DNA of 64,000 nt from Blattabacterium cuenoti (GCF_014251715.1 NZ_CP059198.1:124001-188000); one strand, 5' to 3'; positions 9,787 through 19,253 are shown, counted from the first letter of the stretch. Made by a program: numbers and translations. The notes: generated from the letters alone by a model not told the origin.

Positions 9787-10727
9787 AAACTTTTTAAGTT
9801 ACCTTTAAAATTATTTATTGATGTATAATTTTTTTTTTGCAAAAAAATAGTAAATTCTTTTTCTAGTCTTTCAAATACTGAAATTCCTTCTTTCATCAAT
9901 TGTGTCCCAATTTGAACGGCTGAAGCTCCACATAATATATGTTCAAAAATATCTTTTCCACAAGAAATTCCTCCACACCCTATTATAGAAATATCTTTAC
10001 GAAGATAAGTATAAAATTTACGAATATTAGCTAATGCAAATGGTTTAATAATTGGCCCCCCTATTCCTCCAAATCCTTTTTTTGGTTTTATTACTGTAGA
10101 TTCAGTTTTTGTATCAATAAAAATACCATTTGGTAAACTATTAATACAAGTAACAAAAAAAATAGGAAATTGATTTAAAATCAAAGCCATTTTTTTAATA
10201 TGCTTATCCTTAAAATAAGGAGGAAGTTTAATACCTAAAGGTTTTTTATTGAATTTAAATATGTTTTTTAAAAAATCCGAAATTTTATAAAAATTGTAAC
10301 CTAATTCTTCTTCATTATCAATGATATTCGGACAAGATAAATTTAATTCTACAGCCGTAATTTTTGAATAAAGATTAGCTTTTTTAATAAGAAAAAAATT
10401 TTCTTCTATAGATAATCCAGATATAGAAAGAAATATAGGTTTCTTCGTCTTTTTTTTTTCTAAAAAATTTAAATAAAAATCTATACCAAAATTAGGTAAT
10501 CCCATAGAATTTATGCTCCCCATATTCCATTCAAAATATCTTGGTTTAAGATTTCCTTTTCTTGGTATACTTGTGCAACTTTTTGTTAAAACTGCACCAG
10601 TAGAACTATTCAATAAATTTGATAGTTCTTGATCAGTAGAACAAAGTACCCCTGAAGCATTCATAATACATGATGAAAGTTTTATTCTATTTATAGTAGA
10701 AGAAATATCTATTTTTTTCATGATCAT
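9780..10727 (-). CDS. pyrD: Dihydroorotate dehydrogenase, class 1A (fumarate-type)
   Basis: A 315-residue FMN enzyme oxidising dihydroorotate to orotate. Cysteine in AVELNLSCPN is the class 1 base; class 2 enzymes have serine. It resembles the Lactococcus class 1A enzyme throughout: MNASGVLC start, GSINSMGLPNFG, KPLGIKLPPYF, IKPKKGFGGIGG. No membrane anchor is present, and no pyrK electron-transfer gene lies nearby. Class 1A enzymes usually pass electrons to fumarate. The start could also be the methionine at 10721. The gene is divergent from the UMP synthase, about 60 bases apart. The class is unexpected for Flavobacteriia. Confidence 0.93.
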   Translation of the reverse strand: MIMKKIDISSTINRIKLSSCIMNASGVLCSTDQELSNLLNSSTGAVLTKSCTSIPRKGNLKPRYFEWNMGSINSMGLPNFGIDFYLNFLEKKKTKKPIFLSISGLSIEENFFLIKKANLYSKITAVELNLSCPNIIDNEEELGYNFYKISDFLKNIFKFNKKPLGIKLPPYFKDKHIKKMALILNQFPIFFVTCINSLPNGIFIDTKTESTVIKPKKGFGGIGGPIIKPFALANIRKFYTYLRKDISIIGCGGISCGKDIFEHILCGASAVQIGTQLMKEGISVFERLEKEFTIFLQKKNYTSINNFKGNLKSFQ

Positions 10728-10787
10728 ATAAATTGTAATAATATCCCAAGTATAAAATTTTTAACTTTACCGAAACAGTTTTTTTTT

Positions 10788-12170
10788 ATGGAAAAAAAAG
10801 AACAGTTCTTTTTAAAAATTTATAATTTAGGAATTATAAAATTTGGAAATTTTACTTTAAAAAGCGGAATGAATTCTCCTATATATATAGATTTTAGGCC
10901 AATAGCTTCAAGACCAGATTTATTAATAAAATTATCCGATTTACTTTTACATGAAGTTCCATCTACTAATTTTGAATTAATTTGTGGAGTTCCTTACGCT
11001 GCTTTGCCTATAGCAACTACTTTATCTTTAAGATCCAATATACCATTAATTATTAAAAGAAAAGAAAATAAAGGTTATGGAACAAAGCGAATGATTGAAG
11101 GTATTTACAAAAAAGGACAAAATTGTCTTCTTATAGAAGATGTCATAACAAGTGGAGATAGTTTGTTAAAAACCGTAATAGATCTTGAAAAAGAAGGATT
11201 AATTATAAAAGATATAATGTCTATACTTGATAGAGAACAAGGAGGAATAGAAAATATAAAAAAAAGAGGATATAATATTAGAACTTTATTTAGAATAGGG
11301 GAAGTTTTAAAAATGTTAGAAAAAAAACATTTTTTAAAAAAAAAAGAAAGACATATGATAAAATTTTTTTTCAAAAAAAAAAATATAAAAAATTTTAAAA
11401 AAAAACGTCTTTCTTATGAAGAAAAAAAAGAAAATATTTATCATCCTATAGGAAAAAAACTTCTTGATATTACATTGAAAAAAAAAACTAATTTGATAGT
11501 TTCTGCGGATTTAGTATGTTCTAAAAATATTTTAAAATTAGTAAATTTAATTGGAGATCTAATTTGTGGATTAAAACTTCATGTAGATATTATTAATGAT
11601 TTTTCACTATCATTTATAAATCAACTTAAAAATATTTCTATAGAAAAAAATTTTTTATTATTTGAGGATAGAAAATTATGTGATGTTGGACCCACTAATT
11701 ATCTTCAATTACATTATGGAATACATAAAATTTCTTCTTGGGCGGATATCATCACTGCGCACGTACTTGCGGGTAGTGATAGTATACAAAATTTGAAAAT
11801 ACCTTCCAGCATGGGTTTAGTTACAATATCGGAAATGTCTTCTTATGGAAGATTATCTGATGATAATTATATAAGAAAAGCATTAAATATTTCTTTAAAA
11901 AATACAAAAGTCATTGGGACTGTTGCACAAAGAAAAATAGATGATAAATTATTACTATTCACGCCTGGAATTAATTTTTCTAGTTTAAAAAAAAATCACT
12001 TTGGAAATACTTATATTCATCCATTACAAGCTTTTGAAAAAAATGGGAGTGATTTTATCATTGTAGGAAAAGCAATTTATGAATCAAATAATCCAAAAAT
12101 AGAAGCAGAAAAATATAGAAATGCAGGATGGAAAGCTTATGAAAATGTACTTTTAATGGAGTATAAATAG
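10788..12170 (+). CDS. Bifunctional orotate phosphoribosyltransferase / OMP decarboxylase (UMP synthase)
   Basis: A 460-residue fusion making UMP from orotate and PRPP. Residues 1-195 are OPRTase, with LKSGMNSPIYIDFR, YGTKRMIEG and the PRPP loop LLIEDVITSGDSLL. A Lys-rich linker (about 196-225) leads to OMP decarboxylase (about 228-460) with FEDRKLCDVGPT carrying the catalytic Asp/Lys set, SWADIITAHV and SDFIIVGKAIY. Domain order and motifs match the eukaryotic UMPS protein. Flavobacteria normally have separate pyrE and pyrF. Next to divergent pyrD it completes the last three steps to UMP. Confidence 0.95.
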   Translation: MEKKEQFFLKIYNLGIIKFGNFTLKSGMNSPIYIDFRPIASRPDLLIKLSDLLLHEVPSTNFELICGVPYAALPIATTLSLRSNIPLIIKRKENKGYGTKRMIEGIYKKGQNCLLIEDVITSGDSLLKTVIDLEKEGLIIKDIMSILDREQGGIENIKKRGYNIRTLFRIGEVLKMLEKKHFLKKKERHMIKFFFKKKNIKNFKKKRLSYEEKKENIYHPIGKKLLDITLKKKTNLIVSADLVCSKNILKLVNLIGDLICGLKLHVDIINDFSLSFINQLKNISIEKNFLLFEDRKLCDVGPTNYLQLHYGIHKISSWADIITAHVLAGSDSIQNLKIPSSMGLVTISEMSSYGRLSDDNYIRKALNISLKNTKVIGTVAQRKIDDKLLLFTPGINFSSLKKNHFGNTYIHPLQAFEKNGSDFIIVGKAIYESNNPKIEAEKYRNAGWKAYENVLLMEYK

Positions 12171-12306
12171 TTTTTTTAAAAAAAAATATTAATGATACTG
12201 ATTATATTTTTCTTTAATTTGTATACGCATTATGTAATTTTAAAATTATTGTAAATATTTTTTTGCAAAAAAAACTATAATTCAAAAAAAAATTATTTGA
12301 ATAAAT

Positions 12307-12882
12307 ATGGAATGGATAAATTCTTTAATCAGTTGTTTTATGATACTTTTTAGTATTATAGACATATTGGGAAATGCTCCCATTATTATGGGATTCAAAT
12401 CCAAAGGAAACATTATAGAGACTAAAAAAGTTATAATAACTTCTCTTGTTATCTTTTTATCATTTCTATTTTTAGGACAACCTCTACTAAAAATAATCGG
12501 GGTGGATGTTCATTCTTTTTCTGTAGCAGGATCTATAGTATTATTTTTCATTGGATTAGAAATGATACTAGGAATAGATATTCATAAAGTAACGGAAAAT
12601 GCTCAAACTTCTATTGTCCCAATAGCATTTCCTCTTATAGCTGGTCCTGGATCTTTAACTACTTTAATTTCATTAAGAACAACTTATGACGTCAATATTA
12701 TACTTCTATCTTTAATACTAAATATGATAGTTGTTTATTTTGTATTAGATAAATGTGATTTTATAGCTGAAAAAATAGGATCTAACGGTTTAGATATATT
12801 AAAAAAAATATTTGGTATTGTTTTATTAGCTTTTGCTGTTAAAATTTTTGGAGCTAATGCTTCTCAATTATTTCAGAATTGA
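12307..12882 (+). CDS. MarC family integral membrane protein
   Basis: A 191-residue protein with six hydrophobic segments and MarC-family features: the SIIDILGNAPIIMGF stretch after the first segment and the FPLIAGPGSLTTLISL loop in the middle. The family (UPF0056) has no settled substrate; the early link to multiple antibiotic resistance has not held up. Its last 10 bases overlap the 3' end of the opposing rnpA gene. The 136 bases upstream are AT-rich and hold nothing I can identify. Confidence 0.88.
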   Translation: MEWINSLISCFMILFSIIDILGNAPIIMGFKSKGNIIETKKVIITSLVIFLSFLFLGQPLLKIIGVDVHSFSVAGSIVLFFIGLEMILGIDIHKVTENAQTSIVPIAFPLIAGPGSLTTLISLRTTYDVNIILLSLILNMIVVYFVLDKCDFIAEKIGSNGLDILKKIFGIVLLAFAVKIFGANASQLFQN

Positions 12883-13221
12883 TTATTTTTTATATAATTG
12901 AATATTTTTTTAATTGATGTCTCTATATTTTTATATTTAGGTAAAAAATAAGCTTTATAAATAAAAATTATATAATAATTTTTATTTTTTTCATATAAAA
13001 TGTATTTATTTAATGAAAAAGCAGCTCTTAATAATCGTTTTATCCTATTTCTATGAACCGATTTTTTAAAGTTTTTTTTTTACTAAAGTTCCAATTAAGT
13101 TTATGGAGGAATCTTTTTTATCATTTATTTTTTCTAATCTAACAGAAGAAATAGGATGTATAAATAAGTATTTTCCATTTTTTATTACTTCTTCAAATAT
13201 TTTTTTTCCTTTTATTTTCAT
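12873..13221 (-). pseudogene. rnpA: RNase P protein component, one frameshift in an A10 tract
   Basis: The first frame (13221 to 13066) gives 51 residues starting MKIKGKKIFEEVIKNGKYLF and stops just after a poly-A tract. The next frame, from about 13070 to 12873, gives FKKSVHRNRIKRLLRAAFSLNKY and a normal C-terminus, including the RNR signature of RnpA. Removing one A (A10 to A9) joins both into a 115-residue protein of normal length. The total of 349 bases is one more than a whole number of codons. Both halves are well conserved, so the gene may still work through polymerase slippage. It lies 7 bases after fbp. Confidence 0.88.
13072..13081 (-). other. A10 homopolymer causing the rnpA frameshift
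   Basis: Ten consecutive T on the plus strand, A10 in the gene. Frame 0 enters as Val-Lys-Lys-Lys and then hits TAA at 13068-13066; one A fewer restores the conserved NFKKSVHRNR reading. It is a candidate site for transcriptional slippage. Confidence 0.75.
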
Positions 13222-13228
13222 ATAAAAT

Positions 13229-14230
13229 TTATTCACAATTTTCCATAAACTCTTCTAACTTGGATACCATTCCTATAGGTCCACAAACAAATGGAATTCT
13301 TTGATGTAATTTTTTAGGGACTATATCTAAAATCCGATTTTTTCCATCAGAAGCTTTTCCTCCAGCTTGTTCTGCTAAAAAAGCCATAGGATTACATTCA
13401 TAAAGTAATCTTAATTTTCCTTCTGGAGAAGAAGCTGTTTTAGGATAAATATATATTCCTCCTTGTATCATATTTCTATGAAAGTCTCCTACTAAAGATC
13501 CTATATATCTTGCCGTATAAGGACGATTTTCTTTTTTTTCTTGACAATATTTTATAAATTTTCTAATTCCTTCAGAAAATTTAGCATAATTACCTTCATT
13601 TATCGAATAAATTTTTTCAGTTTTAGGAAAACAAAGATTAGGATGAGATAAATAAAATGTTCCAAATGAAGGATCTAAAGTAAATCCATGCACTCCATTT
13701 CCAGTACTATATACTAATATAGTAGAAGATCCATAAATAATATATCCTGCAAGTATTTGTTTTTTTCCTTTTTGTAAAAAATCTTCTATTGTTAAATTCA
13801 TTTTAATAGGAGATTTTCTCATATATACAGAAAATATTGTTCCTATTGATACATTCACATCTATATTAGAAGATCCGTCAAGTGGATCTATTAAAACAAT
13901 ATATTGATTTCGTATAGGGTTCTCTTTTTTTCCTTTTATAACTATAAAATCTTTACTCTCTTCAGAGGCTATACCACAAACTACATTTCTACTTTTAAAA
14001 GATTGTATAAAAGCTCTATGAGCGAAATCATCTAATTTTTGTTGATTTTCTCCTTGAATATTAGTTATTCCAGAACTACCCATAATTTTTTTTGTTAACC
14101 CAGCCTTATTGACTTCTTTATGAATAGCCTTCGAAGCTAATTTTATAGAACTAAATAATCGTAACAATTCTTCTATTGAATATGAAAAATGATCTATATT
14201 ATTTATAACAAATTCTCCTAATGTATACAT
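13229..14230 (-). CDS. fbp: Fructose-1,6-bisphosphatase, class I
   Basis: A 333-residue enzyme that removes the C1 phosphate of fructose-1,6-bisphosphate, the committed step of gluconeogenesis. The metal-binding [12 protein letters not shown] motif is near residue 113; GIASEES and the substrate-binding [13 protein letters not shown] near the C-terminus are intact. Length is normal. Together with class II aldolase (51587-52654) it supports gluconeogenic flow, as expected in a symbiont living on amino acids. The rnpA gene follows on the same strand 7 bases after the stop. Confidence 0.96.
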   Translation of the reverse strand: MYTLGEFVINNIDHFSYSIEELLRLFSSIKLASKAIHKEVNKAGLTKKIMGSSGITNIQGENQQKLDDFAHRAFIQSFKSRNVVCGIASEESKDFIVIKGKKENPIRNQYIVLIDPLDGSSNIDVNVSIGTIFSVYMRKSPIKMNLTIEDFLQKGKKQILAGYIIYGSSTILVYSTGNGVHGFTLDPSFGTFYLSHPNLCFPKTEKIYSINEGNYAKFSEGIRKFIKYCQEKKENRPYTARYIGSLVGDFHRNMIQGGIYIYPKTASSPEGKLRLLYECNPMAFLAEQAGGKASDGKNRILDIVPKKLHQRIPFVCGPIGMVSKLEEFMENCE

Positions 14231-14339
14231 GTATAATAAAATACCACACTTTTTTTTTATATAAAGATCAGATTTTTTTTCAAAAGAATAATAATGTCTA
14301 TATTATTTAAAATTATTTTAATTTTTTATATTTTTTTTA

Positions 14340-15101
14340 ATGAAAATTATCCAAATATCATTGATATTATTATGGAGGATGTGGTTTTTTCTTATTAATA
14401 TATTTTTAATTCCCTTATGGGCAGGAGCTTCTATTCCATTTCTTTTTAAAGATAAATATTATCCCATTGCGTATTGGTTTCACCAAATGTGGGCTAGAAG
14501 TAATCTTTTTCTCATGGGTTTTTGGTATATTTTAGAAAAAGATGAAGAAATTTTAGATAAAAATAAACAATACGTGATAATCAGTAATCATAGTTCTATC
14601 ATGGATATTATGTTGATTTATTCTTTAATGAGAAACCATCCTCTAGTTTTTGTAGGAAAAGCAGAGTTAGCTAAACTTCCATTTTTTGGTTTTGTTTACA
14701 AAAACAGTAATATTCTTATTGAAAGAAAAAATTTATTTAGTTGTATACAAGTATTTAAAAAAATACAGGATAAAGTAGATTCTGGAAAAAGTGTTTGTAT
14801 TTTTCCAGAAGGAGGAGTTCCTAACCCATCTGTTTTTTTGGATCATTTTAAAAGTGGAGCTTTTTTTATAGCTATTATAAAAAAAATCCCCATCATTCCC
14901 TTTACTATAGCTGATATAAAAACAAAATTTCCAAGTTATTCTATTTTAAAAGGAATTCCAGGTAAAATAAGAATTAAACAACATCATTCTATATCAACCA
15001 AAAACTTATCCTTAAAAGATAAGAATGATTTAAAAGATCAATGTTTTAATTTGATTAAATATCAATTAGAAAAATTTGAAAGTGAAAAAGTAAATAATTA
15101 A
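14340..15101 (+). CDS. plsC: 1-acyl-sn-glycerol-3-phosphate acyltransferase
   Basis: A 253-residue membrane enzyme that acylates lysophosphatidic acid to phosphatidic acid. An N-terminal hydrophobic segment (about 8-38) precedes the catalytic NHSSIMD motif (HX4D, near residue 84) and the FPEGG motif near 155. Length is normal. It is the second acylation step of phospholipid synthesis, fed by the acetyl-CoA carboxylase genes of this window. rnhA follows 25 bases later on the same strand. Confidence 0.93.
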   Translation: MKIIQISLILLWRMWFFLINIFLIPLWAGASIPFLFKDKYYPIAYWFHQMWARSNLFLMGFWYILEKDEEILDKNKQYVIISNHSSIMDIMLIYSLMRNHPLVFVGKAELAKLPFFGFVYKNSNILIERKNLFSCIQVFKKIQDKVDSGKSVCIFPEGGVPNPSVFLDHFKSGAFFIAIIKKIPIIPFTIADIKTKFPSYSILKGIPGKIRIKQHHSISTKNLSLKDKNDLKDQCFNLIKYQLEKFESEKVNN

Positions 15102-15126
15102 AAAATTAATAATAATTATTTTTGAC

Positions 15127-15576
15127 GTGAATAAAAAAATTCATATTTATACTGACGGTTCATCAAAAGGTAATCCTGGTCCAGGAGGATATGGAGTTTT
15201 TATAGAAGAAATGCTTATTGGGCATTATTATAATAGAAAAATTCTTTATGAAGGATATCGTTATACAACTAATAATCGAATGGAACTATTAGCAGTTATA
15301 GTTGGATTAGAAGAAATAGAAAAAAAAAAGCAAAACATTGTTGTTTTTACAGATTCTAAATATATAGTCAGTACAATTCAAAATAACTGGATAAAAAAAT
15401 GGGAAAAAAATAATTTTTATAAAAAAAAAAATATAGATTTATGGAAAAGATTTTTAGAAATATTCCATAAACATTTTATTATATTTCAATGGATAAAAAG
15501 CCATAATAATCATTATATTAATGATTATTGCGATCGATTATCTACAAAAGCTTCTAAAAAAAAAATCTTAAAATAG
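15127..15576 (+). CDS. rnhA: Ribonuclease HI
   Basis: A 149-residue RNase H that cuts the RNA strand of RNA-DNA hybrids. The start IYTDGSSKGNPGPGGYG holds the first catalytic Asp; NNRMELLAVI gives the Glu, FTDSKYIV the second Asp and DYCDRLST the last Asp, so the DEDD site is complete. Translation starts at GTG (15127), since no ATG precedes the conserved first strand. An in-frame A11 run lies near 15421. It follows plsC. Confidence 0.95.
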   Translation: MNKKIHIYTDGSSKGNPGPGGYGVFIEEMLIGHYYNRKILYEGYRYTTNNRMELLAVIVGLEEIEKKKQNIVVFTDSKYIVSTIQNNWIKKWEKNNFYKKKNIDLWKRFLEIFHKHFIIFQWIKSHNNHYINDYCDRLSTKASKKKILK

Positions 15577-15603
15577 ATTACGTGTATGAAAAAAAAAATA
15601 ATT

Positions 15604-16398
15604 TCACATAAAATAATTTTTTTGTCTAATAATTTCATATATGATAACAGACATGGCATTGCTTACATTTAATGAATCTATGTTTCCAAACATAGGAATG
15701 TTTATAATTTTGTTCGCTTTTTCAAACCAAATATTGGATACTCCTTTATTTTCAGAACCGAAAACAATAGCTAACTTAGAAAAGTTCAATTTAGTTTGAT
15801 ATAAATTCATAGTATTTTCATGTTTATGAAATCCTGTTACTACAATTTTTATTTTATTTTCTTGCAACCAAGAGAGAATTGATTCTTTTTTTTCTATAAA
15901 AATGTTGTTTGTAAAAACACTTCCTAAACTACATCTTATGATGTTAGAATTATAAATATAAGTTTTCATATTACATAATATAATAATTTGAATACCAGCA
16001 GCATCCGCTGTTCTTAACATTGAACCAATATTTCCAGGTTTTTCTATACCATCTAATATTAGGATTAAAGAATGATTATTTATTTTAATATTTTTCAGTT
16101 TATTCATAGATTTTTCTATGAATAGAGCTAAAATTCCACCAGAATTATCTCTATATGCTAATTTTTTAAAAATTTTTATGCTAATAAAACAAGTAATAGA
16201 ATGAAATAATTGAATCATATTATATTCATGAAATATTTTTTCACATATAAATATTTTTTTTGGAAAAAAATTTCCTTCTATAGCCATTTCAAATTCTTTT
16301 ATTCCTTCAACAAGGAACATATTTATGTAATTTTTTTTTTTATAAATTTTTATTAAATTTTTAATTTCTGTATTTTGTAAACTATGTATTTTTTTCAT
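15604..16398 (-). CDS. TrmH/SpoU family RNA 2'-O-methyltransferase
   Basis: A 264-residue SPOUT enzyme. The SpoU motifs are clear: LDGIEKPGNIGSMLRTADA (motif 1 with Asn and Arg), IVFGSENKGVS (motif 2) and SLNVSNAMSVIIYE (motif 3, AdoMet binding). The N-terminal part looks like the substrate-binding domain of rRNA methyltransferases (LVEGIKEFEMAI). I set the start at 16398 because the frame upstream, up to 16560, is only the antisense of the dCMP deaminase gene. The target RNA cannot be told from sequence. It is divergent from that gene by 20 bases. Confidence 0.9.
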   Translation of the reverse strand: MKKIHSLQNTEIKNLIKIYKKKNYINMFLVEGIKEFEMAIEGNFFPKKIFICEKIFHEYNMIQLFHSITCFISIKIFKKLAYRDNSGGILALFIEKSMNKLKNIKINNHSLILILDGIEKPGNIGSMLRTADAAGIQIIILCNMKTYIYNSNIIRCSLGSVFTNNIFIEKKESILSWLQENKIKIVVTGFHKHENTMNLYQTKLNFSKLAIVFGSENKGVSNIWFEKANKIINIPMFGNIDSLNVSNAMSVIIYEIIRQKNYFM

Positions 16399-16418
16399 AT
16401 ATGGATAATTAAAATACG

Positions 16419-16822
16419 ATGGATATAACTTATATGAAGTTAGCTGTAGAACAGTCAAAATTATCTTTTTGTAAAAAAAAAAAGTAGGAGCTATTATAGT
16501 TAAAAATAATAAAATCATATCTAATGGATATAACCAAACTCCAAATGGATTTGATAACATATGTGAAGAAAAAAATGGAAAAACGAAATGGTATGTAATA
16601 CATGCAGAAGAAAATGCTATATTAAAAATGACTTATTCTTCTTTATCTTGTGAAGGAGCTTCTATATACATTACACACTTTCCATGTAAAGAATGTTGTA
16701 AATTAATTTTTCAATCTAAGATTAAAAGAATTATATATTTATATAAAAAAAAAAAAAATAATGATTGCCTAATTTTTTTAAAAAAACTAAAAATAATAAT
16801 AAATAAATTATATTATTTTTAA
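16419..16822 (+). pseudogene. dCMP deaminase, one frameshift in an A11 tract
   Basis: The first frame reads MDITYMKLAVEQSKLSFCKKKK and stops at 16485. The next frame continues VGAIIVKNNKIISNGYNQTP, then WYVIHAEENAI (zinc His and catalytic Glu) and PCKECC (zinc Cys pair), ending at 16822. Adding one A (A11 to A12) joins them into a 134-residue enzyme that matches flavobacterial dCMP deaminase, where the join reads C-K-R-K-Q-V-G-A. The enzyme converts dCMP to dUMP, substrate of ThyA (24176-24970). All catalytic residues are kept, which argues against old decay. A second, in-frame A14 run is near 16745. Confidence 0.88.
16473..16483 (+). other. A11 homopolymer causing the dCMP deaminase frameshift
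   Basis: Eleven A between TGT (Cys18) and GTAGGAGCT. Frame 0 gives four lysines then TAG; twelve A would lead into the conserved Val-Gly-Ala-Ile-Ile-Val. It is a candidate slippage site. Confidence 0.75.
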
Positions 16823-16825
16823 TAA

Positions 16826-16909
16826 ACCCAGGTGGCGAAATAGGTAGACGCGCTGGACTCAAAATCCAGTGATTATAATATCATGCGGGTTCGACCCCCG
16901 CCTTGGGTA
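16826..16909 (+). tRNA. tRNA-Leu (anticodon CAA)
   Basis: An 84-nt cloverleaf with long variable arm. The acceptor ACCCAGG pairs with CTTGGGT, including one G-T wobble. The anticodon loop CTCAAAA has CAA, reading UUG. The T arm is GGGTTCGACCCCC. The discriminator is A16909, followed by TTTT, so CCA is not encoded. It begins only 3 bases after the dCMP deaminase stop, so it is probably cut from the same transcript. Confidence 0.95.
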
Positions 16910-16914
16910 TTTTA

Positions 16915-18627
16915 TTAGAATAAAAAATATCTTTGAGAAAGTGGCAACATATCAGAAGGATTAGAAATTATTTTTTCCCCATTTATATAAACATTATAAG
17001 TTTTTGGATCTATTTCTATATTTGGGGTCACTCCATTTAATATCATATCTTTTTTAGATAAAAAACGACATCCTTTTACTATTTTTATTTGTTTTTTTAT
17101 TTCATTTTTTTCAAAAAAACCATAATTTACAGCATGTGTTGAAATAAAAATACTGCTTAATTTTGGTTCAAAAAAACCAAACATTTTACGATACATAAAT
17201 GGTTGAGGGGTAGGAATGGTAGCGTTTGGATCTCCCATACTAGCATATACAATCATTCCACTTTTTATGACTGATTCTGGTTTTACTCCAAAAAAAGATG
17301 GTTTCCATAATACTAAATCGGCCATTTTTCCAACATGAATAGATCCAACATATTCTGATATACCATGAGTAATAGATGGGTTTATCGTATATTTAGAAAT
17401 ATATCTTTTAACTCTAAAATTATCATTATTTGTATTTTTTTCCTCTTCATTAATAGATCCTCTTTGTTTTTTCATTTTATCAGCTGTTTGCCATGTTCGT
17501 TTCACTATTTCTCCTATTCTCCCCATTGCTTGAGAATCAGAACTAATCATACTAATAGCTCCCATATCATGCAAAATTCCTTCTGCACTAATTGTTTCAG
17601 ATCTTATACGTGATTTAGCAAAGGCTATATCTTCTGGTAGGTTAGAATCTAAATGGTGGCAAATCATTAACATATCTAAATGTTCATCTATGGTATTACA
17701 AGTATAAGGCATTGTAGGACTTGTAGATGAAGGTAAAATATTGGAAAAAGAAATAACTTTTAATAAATCAGGAGCATGACCTCCTCCTGCCCCTTCTGTA
17801 TGATAAGTATGAATAGTGCGACCTTTGAATGTTTTTAAAGTATCTTCCACATAACCAGATTCATTTAGTGAATCTGTATGAATATTGACTTGTACATCTA
17901 ATTTTTCAGAAACACTCAAACATTGGTCTATAACATAAGGTGTACTTCCCCAATCTTCATGTATTTTTAAACCACCTGCCCCAGCTCTTATTTGTTCAAT
18001 TAAAGCTTCAGGATGAGAACTATTTCCACTTGCAAGAAAAATTAAATTTATAGGAACATGATCGGTACTTTTTAACATTCTTTGAATATTCCATACCCCT
18101 GAAGTGCAATTGGTAGCTATTGTTCCAGTAGCAGGGCCAGATCCCCCTCCAATAATAGTAGTAGTTCCATTTTCCAAGGCAACTTCAAATAATTGTGGGC
18201 ATATGTAGTGAACATGGCTATCTACACTTCCAGCTGTAACAATTTTATTTTCTGAAGAAATAACTTCTGTTCCAGCTCCAATATACATATTTGGCATAAC
18301 TCCATCCATAAAATATGGATTTCCTGCCTTTCCTATTCCAACAATAATTCCATTTTTTATTCCAATATCCGCTTTTATAATTCCCCAATGGTCAATAATA
18401 ATTGCATTAGTTAACACTAAATCTAAAATACCTTCATTGCTTGTCGCAAATGGATGTTGCCCCATCCCATCTCTAATAACTTTTCCTCCTCCAAAAACAC
18501 ATTCATCTCCATAAATAGTATAATCTTTTTCAATTTCAATCCATAAAGATGTATCACCCAAACGAATTTTATCTCCTTTAGTAGGTCCATACATACTTGC
18601 ATAAGATTCTCTATTTATTTTTTTCAT
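16915..18627 (-). CDS. ureC: Urease subunit alpha (catalytic)
   Basis: A 570-residue nickel amidohydrolase subunit that splits urea into ammonia and carbamate. Active-site elements are intact: HVHYICPQ (two nickel His), LKIHEDWG with the carbamylated lysine near residue 220, [24 protein letters not shown], the mobile-flap ICHHLD and SSDSQAMGR with the nickel Asp. Length is normal. Its start overlaps ureAB by 4 bases (ATGA). The nickel-insertion genes ureD/E/F/G are not next to it and must be elsewhere if the enzyme is active. In cockroach symbionts urease recycles host nitrogen. Confidence 0.98.
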   Translation of the reverse strand: MKKINRESYASMYGPTKGDKIRLGDTSLWIEIEKDYTIYGDECVFGGGKVIRDGMGQHPFATSNEGILDLVLTNAIIIDHWGIIKADIGIKNGIIVGIGKAGNPYFMDGVMPNMYIGAGTEVISSENKIVTAGSVDSHVHYICPQLFEVALENGTTTIIGGGSGPATGTIATNCTSGVWNIQRMLKSTDHVPINLIFLASGNSSHPEALIEQIRAGAGGLKIHEDWGSTPYVIDQCLSVSEKLDVQVNIHTDSLNESGYVEDTLKTFKGRTIHTYHTEGAGGGHAPDLLKVISFSNILPSSTSPTMPYTCNTIDEHLDMLMICHHLDSNLPEDIAFAKSRIRSETISAEGILHDMGAISMISSDSQAMGRIGEIVKRTWQTADKMKKQRGSINEEEKNTNNDNFRVKRYISKYTINPSITHGISEYVGSIHVGKMADLVLWKPSFFGVKPESVIKSGMIVYASMGDPNATIPTPQPFMYRKMFGFFEPKLSSIFISTHAVNYGFFEKNEIKKQIKIVKGCRFLSKKDMILNGVTPNIEIDPKTYNVYINGEKIISNPSDMLPLSQRYFLF

Positions 18628-19253
18628 ATTGTTGTATTTTCTTTTCCTGAAAATCCATAAATTTTTTTGTTTCCTCCTATTTCTACTAAAATAATTTCCT
18701 TCGTTTCTCCTGGTTCAAAACGAACAGATCTTCCAGAAGGAATATCTAATCGGTATCCTTTAGTTCCTTCTCTATCAAAAAAAAGTGCAGAATTTGTTTC
18801 ATAAAAATGAAAATGTGATCCAACTTGAATAGGACGAGTCCCAGTATTGGATACTATTCTTTCTATACGAGATCTACCAGATAATAAAACAATATCTTCT
18901 TCAAGAAGATCATATTGTCCTGGAATTATATTAGAATTTTCTTTTTTATTTTTTTTAATAGGATTATGTATTGTTACTAATTTTGTCCCATCGGGAAAAG
19001 TTGCTTCTATTTGAACATTATTCAGTAATTCATATACTCCATCCATGACTTGTTCATCGTTCAAAATATTACCAGCTTCATACATAAGTTCTTTTACGGT
19101 TTTTCCATCACGTGCTCCTTCCATTACATAATGAGTTATTAAAGCTACAGATTCAGGATAATTTAATTTTAATCCTCTTTTTAAACGTTTTTTAGCTAAT
19201 TCTCCAGCCATGTGCAGAAGAATTTTTTCCTTTTCATAATAAGTTAAATGCAT
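18624..19253 (-). CDS. ureAB: Urease gamma/beta fusion subunit
   Basis: A 209-residue fusion. Residues 1-100 are urease gamma ([57 protein letters not shown]); a Lys/Asn linker of about 12 residues follows; residues 113-205 are urease beta ([44 protein letters not shown]). Separate subunits are commoner in bacteria; a fusion of the same order occurs in Helicobacter UreA. It is the first gene of a two-gene operon with ureC, overlapping by 4 bases. The 182 bases to thrA must hold its promoter. Confidence 0.97.
   Translation of the reverse strand: MHLTYYEKEKILLHMAGELAKKRLKRGLKLNYPESVALITHYVMEGARDGKTVKELMYEAGNILNDEQVMDGVYELLNNVQIEATFPDGTKLVTIHNPIKKNKKENSNIIPGQYDLLEEDIVLLSGRSRIERIVSNTGTRPIQVGSHFHFYETNSALFFDREGTKGYRLDIPSGRSVRFEPGETKEIILVEIGGNKKIYGFSGKENTTI

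Noticed and set aside
16399..16560. 54-codon N-terminal extension of the TrmH-like protein
   Set aside because: It is the exact antisense of the dCMP deaminase gene and contains only hydrophobic AT-driven sequence; the conserved methyltransferase start is at 16398.
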